From assembly GCA_963842795.1 (NCBI GenBank), contig CAWJHV010000040.1, forward strand, positions 186,001 to 250,000: 64,000 nt of DNA, written 5' to 3'. The first letter of the stretch is position 1; every line of letters starts with the position of its first letter. The translations under genes were made by a program, and so were the position numbers. Shown here one piece after another: positions 61,901 to 64,000 of the stretch. This DNA is from WHSW01 sp963842795. Its GTDB lineage: Bacteria; Actinomycetota; Thermoleophilia; Solirubrobacterales; 70-9. The notes below the pieces were generated by a model, which was not told the DNA's origin, ran no database searches, and saw only the letters and a list, made by a program, of their open reading frames with translations.

Positions 61901-63615
61901 CCGTCCGGGCCGAGGCCCTCGAGCCGCACGGTGACATCGGGGATCCCCGGTTCGTAGTTCTCGGCAGCGGCGAGGCGCGGGTCGAGCTCGTTTCGGGTCG
62001 TCGCGTGGAAGACGATCCCGGTTATCTGCCCGACCTCGCCGTCGGCATAGGGCCTCTTGCCCCAGTCGACCTCCGAGCGGTGTCCCTCGACGGACTTCTG
62101 GTTCGTCAGCAGCCCGCCGCCCAGCTCCTGGGGCACCGGCGCGACCTGCGAGGGGTCGTACTCGTCGTGCAGCGAGGGACCTGTGGTCGAGAAGCGCCCG
62201 AAGCCGACCTCGCCGATGTAAAACTTGCCCAACGACCCGCCCTCGGCGGTCGGGAACTCGTAGTGGCCGGTGGGATCGGTGAACGTCGCCTCCTTGATCG
62301 AGCCGTCGCGCCAGCGCATGTCGAGGTCGGTGTTGCCGATCCCGGGCTCGCCCGGGTCACGGACGCCGTTGCCGTCCGTGGGCTCTTCGATGCCGTCGCC
62401 GTCGTCGTCGGTGTAGACGTCACCCGAGACCCAGCCGAACCAGCGCGAGACGCCGACGTCGCCGAGGTCGACGTTCTCGCCCGGCCCGACGATGACGTTG
62501 AGGAAGCGGATGATGTGGGTCAGCTGCTCGTCCCAGATCGCGAGCGTGTAGGTGCCGGCCGGGACGTTTTGGATCGTGAAGTTGCCGTCGCCGTCACCGC
62601 GCGCCGTGTAGACCTGCGCGTCGTTCGAGGTGTCGCTGAGGGCGATGTAGGGGTCGGCCACGGGGTCGCCCATGAGCAGGTTGTCGAACGGCGGCCAGCC
62701 GACCCAGTTGCGGGCGACGCCGCTGATCGTGCCGGTGCCGGGCGAGTCGAAGTCCTTCGGCTGGACGAAGCCGAAGAAGAAGCCGGTTCGCCTGTCAAGC
62801 GGCTCCCAGAGCCCCTCCCCGGGGGCGCCGGAGCCGTCGCTTCCCTCCTCGACGCCGGCGCGGACCTCGAATCCGCCCTCGAAGGTGGAGGTCTGGATGT
62901 AGTCCGAGCCGTCGGGTGGGGTGACCCTGATGTAGTAGGTGCCTGGGGCCAGGTTGTTGATCTCGAGGAAGCCGTCGGGCTCGGTGACGCAATCGCCCCC
63001 GCAGAGCGGATCGTTGAAGTAGTCGACCGTGACCTGGTCACGGATCTGGTCCTCGATCGTGACGTGGAACCCGCCCAGCCCCGTCTCGCCCTCGTCCGGC
63101 GCGCTGTTGGTCCAGTTGGTGTCGCCGAAGACGAAGACCCTGATCTTGCCGAGCGGGTTCGGCGTCGCCCGCATCCCGATCCGCACCTCGCCGGCGTCCT
63201 GGGGCAGCTGGATGTGCTTGCCCCACATCTTGTGGCCGCCGGACTCGACCGAGACCAGGTACTTCCCGTCCGCCAGGTCGACGCTCGGATGAGCCTCGTC
63301 CCCGACGGCGACCACGGGGCTGTTGCTCTCCGTTGGGGCGATGCTCGGCCGCTGCATCGGGTCGGGATCGGCCGGGTCGTGGGCGTTGTCCTCGTTGACC
63401 AGGTACTTGAACTGCGTCAGGTCGGCGTCGGTCGCCAGGTCGTAGGGCTGGACGGTGATCGTCGCCGCATCGGCCGCCGCCGGATCGGCCACGAGGGAGA
63501 TGCCGGCGAGAATCGGCACGATCAGGGCGAGAGCGCGAACCAGAAGCCGGTGGCGATGAGATTCTGCCCCGGACCTCGTCAAGGCGATGTCGTTCTGCTT
63601 CCTTGCTGTCTTCAA
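58909..63615 (-). CDS. Giant exported SdrD-like / IPT / parallel beta-helix protein
   Basis: A 1568-aa exported protein. A signal region with a basic start (LLVRALALIVPILAGISLVA) is followed by repeated SdrD B/carboxypeptidase-like domains (TYYIRVTPPDGSDYI; NFTIQNVPAGTYTLAIWDEQ; SGDVYTDDDGDGIEEPTDGN; GAYEVMLPSTD), then an IPT/TIG-like domain (~res 905-1000: IVIRGDWFGTPAGQVTLARS) and a right-handed parallel beta-helix (~res 1010-1330: NVILHKRLTLQGLGPGGIVG, ITNNVLESNGGGTAGAIGLG, ISQNRVMGNGG). Such architectures are typical of surface scaffolds or adhesins. It begins the copper operon and probably organises the cupredoxin proteins outside the cell. Confidence 0.85.
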   Translation of the reverse strand: MKTARKQNDIALTRSGAESHRHRLLVRALALIVPILAGISLVADPAAADAATITVQPYDLATDADLTQFKYLVNEDNAHDPADPDPMQRPSIAPTESNSPVVAVGDEAHPSVDLADGKYLVSVESGGHKMWGKHIQLPQDAGEVRIGMRATPNPLGKIRVFVFGDTNWTNSAPDEGETGLGGFHVTIEDQIRDQVTVDYFNDPLCGGDCVTEPDGFLEINNLAPGTYYIRVTPPDGSDYIQTSTFEGGFEVRAGVEEGSDGSGAPGEGLWEPLDRRTGFFFGFVQPKDFDSPGTGTISGVARNWVGWPPFDNLLMGDPVADPYIALSDTSNDAQVYTARGDGDGNFTIQNVPAGTYTLAIWDEQLTHIIRFLNVIVGPGENVDLGDVGVSRWFGWVSGDVYTDDDGDGIEEPTDGNGVRDPGEPGIGNTDLDMRWRDGSIKEATFTDPTGHYEFPTAEGGSLGKFYIGEVGFGRFSTTGPSLHDEYDPSQVAPVPQELGGGLLTNQKSVEGHRSEVDWGKRPYADGEVGQITGIVFHATTRNELDPRLAAAENYEPGIPDVTVRLEGLGPDGDPNTPDDPILNEYAGTDHYSAPTDCAVTDSAGNPLVFPDVNPLIGPNCLEVPTTGAETKDGAFDGGYAFADMCPLNPDGSSTFPCAEEDLVPLEAGDYITHVLMPENASGDPMYQIVREEDVNVDNGEDFVPAIPPPECVGDPHFVDPALVVERSPYGGQTRPLCDKRLVRLQDQQNPGSDFFLFPRNGMETGGRLIGLVSDDIYFERDPQSIWYGEARPLADIPIGIRDYNDRLITTTKTDTNGAYEVMLPSTDTINCPTPQGICPGMYRVVVNDPGDKSAPNPNYSPDHLTATLAWEVWPGQTTQLDTPLDPISGTGCELPLNMPELLEVSRPYMGANATGNARRIVIRGDWFGTPAGQVTLARSGQPTATLTTGNGGIVSWTDRRIVINVPTTGAGFPAGPKQLEITTAAGNTTSNGLTLHVFGSGYGRPIVNVQAPTANPHAIQDAIDAAAPGSILVLQPGVYQENVILHKRLTLQGLGPGGIVGSPEIGGRDPDDPRFNIQGTSIDGRFIADNEAYWSAKLASLSFDGNQAVPIGGDITVVASNGEFLAGFNAPRIDGIGLATGHGAGAGGVQVNAFGRNLEITNNVLESNGGGTAGAIGLGSPYVGDNQNDNVKISQNRVMGNGGLVRAGGIGIYNGANRYSIDNNIICSNFANEYGGGISHWGLSPNGTITRNQVYYNASVDSGGGIALAQELPQPAPGPTDPPGPGTGSVNVTRNLLQMNYSGDDGGGIFVLDAHTTRVGIVNNMIVDNGAAEIGGAITLDDSTNVTIVNDTIANNVSTASGEGSDGTPHSAGLAAEANSDSFQNSLTGPNQPDFSRPRALFNNIFWENEAFTIDGTTVPPSLVSQGFIDFEVFGTTVPRTFTPRYSLLTAPHGPPNQGNIVGQDPLFVNPFTLELVVSGSRLDPQTRAVTIVGQDPPVGLQGDYHLQGTSPAIDEGAPFSNFPFPPVATSPSPSSILAPSDDYDGQARPQGSGLTPFDIGADEVPAP

Positions 63616-63693
63616 AGGTGCTTCTTGCTCTCCGAGTTGGCGCTGATCGGGACTGCGGCGAAACTAGCCCACCCCTGGCTGCTGCCGCGATTC

Positions 63694-63720
63694 GTGACGG
63701 ACTTGTCACCCAATCGTCAC
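63694..63720. promoter_or_regulatory. GTGAC/GTCAC repeat cluster upstream of copper operon
   Basis: GTGAC at 63694 and GTCAC at 63705 and 63716; the latter two are direct repeats 11 bases apart, one helical turn, as in many OmpR-type regulator sites. The 233-base gap between the operon and the divergent response regulator otherwise shows no clear feature. Confidence 0.45.
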
Positions 63721-63848
63721 CGCGCGTTCATCCCCGCCCGGGACCGCGGGCGACAACTGGTGGGCGAGCATTCCTTGCGCGGTTTCGCACAGCAGATTGG
63801 CGCGATCTACTCATGCGAAAACGGTTGGTTCGGCCCAAATTGCGGTGT

Positions 63849-64000
63849 ATGAGCACCGTGCTCGTCGTTGACGACGAGCCGAGGATGGTCAGCATGGTCC
63901 GCAGGGCGCTGGATGCGGACGGGCACTCAACCGAGGGGGCGACGGAGGGGGACAGCGGCTTGAAGCTGGCGCTGTCGGGGAGGTTCGATCTGATCATCCT
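63849..64000 (+). CDS. Response regulator receiver domain, 3' truncated by window end
   Basis: The start of a response regulator: MSTVLVVDDEPRMVSMVRRA contains the acidic pair, and the reading ends in FDLII, just before the phosphoacceptor Asp. The C-terminal output domain is outside the window, so the class cannot be told, though OmpR is common for such starts. It is divergent from the copper operon across 233 bases and is a good candidate for its regulator. Confidence 0.85.
   Translation, partial: MSTVLVVDDEPRMVSMVRRALDADGHSTEGATEGDSGLKLALSGRFDLII

Noticed and set aside
59257..63852. A 1531-codon open frame on the plus strand
   Set aside because: It is exactly antisense to the well-supported exported giant protein; the composition is Arg/Val/Asp-rich with no domain. 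Long antisense frames are expected at this GC content.

Overview
The window is high-GC actinobacterial DNA. Gene content points to the Thermoleophilia (Solirubrobacterales or Gaiellales-like soil bacteria). Evidence: several SnoaL-like proteins starting MSQENVE or MSEENVE, an exported repeat protein with a SNVIGYVAVFIALSGTAYA-type N-terminus, three very large LuxR/LAL regulators, an ECF41/SigJ sigma factor, and many small DUF and cupin proteins. No rRNA, complete tRNA, CRISPR array or phage structural gene was found. The placement is by gene style, not by a marker gene.

Layout. 1-5.1 kb: small stress and metabolic proteins (ABM monooxygenase, DUF6325, SHOCT, dodecin, two SnoaL proteins), then a tightly coupled DUF899 / 45-aa membrane peptide / ArsR / SRPBCC operon behind a palindromic operator. 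5.1-8.8 kb: an ECF41-type sigma factor locus with three matching promoter-like elements. 8.8-16.9 kb: methyltransferases, an exported repeat protein, cupins, a PadR regulator with twin palindromes, a glycosyltransferase, DUF2855 and a frameshifted nitronate monooxygenase. 17-28.2 kb: redox enzymes and hydrolases, a deleted SDR, an I36-type exported protein, a deaminase, LAL regulator 1, a lipoprotein and membrane proteins. 28.2-36.9 kb: a VanY/VanR/VanS-like set and a minus-strand run of exported proteins behind LAL regulator 3. 37-50.5 kb: LAL regulator 2, an epoxide hydrolase, STAS proteins, more SnoaL paralogs, and a region of gene fragments (IS1182-like transposase, DUF2442, truncated FAD oxidase) bracketed by a 29-bp repeat resembling a tRNA 3' end.

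50.5-63.6 kb is the most distinctive part. It is a seven-gene minus-strand operon: a 1568-aa exported SdrD-like/beta-helix protein, three cupredoxin (multicopper-oxidase-like) proteins, an exported small protein, a CopC-CopD fusion and a subtilisin-like protease. Most junctions overlap or are only a few bases apart. The copper-ligand motifs are spread over two of the cupredoxin proteins and missing from the third, suggesting a multi-subunit extracellular copper oxidase. A response regulator starts divergently at 63849 and runs off the window.

Many otherwise well-preserved genes are interrupted by one inserted or missing base, several of them in C/G runs. I list single-indel genes as CDS with the break noted, and truncated, deleted or multiply broken ones as pseudogenes. 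The indels may be errors of a long-read or metagenome assembly; this cannot be settled from the sequence alone.
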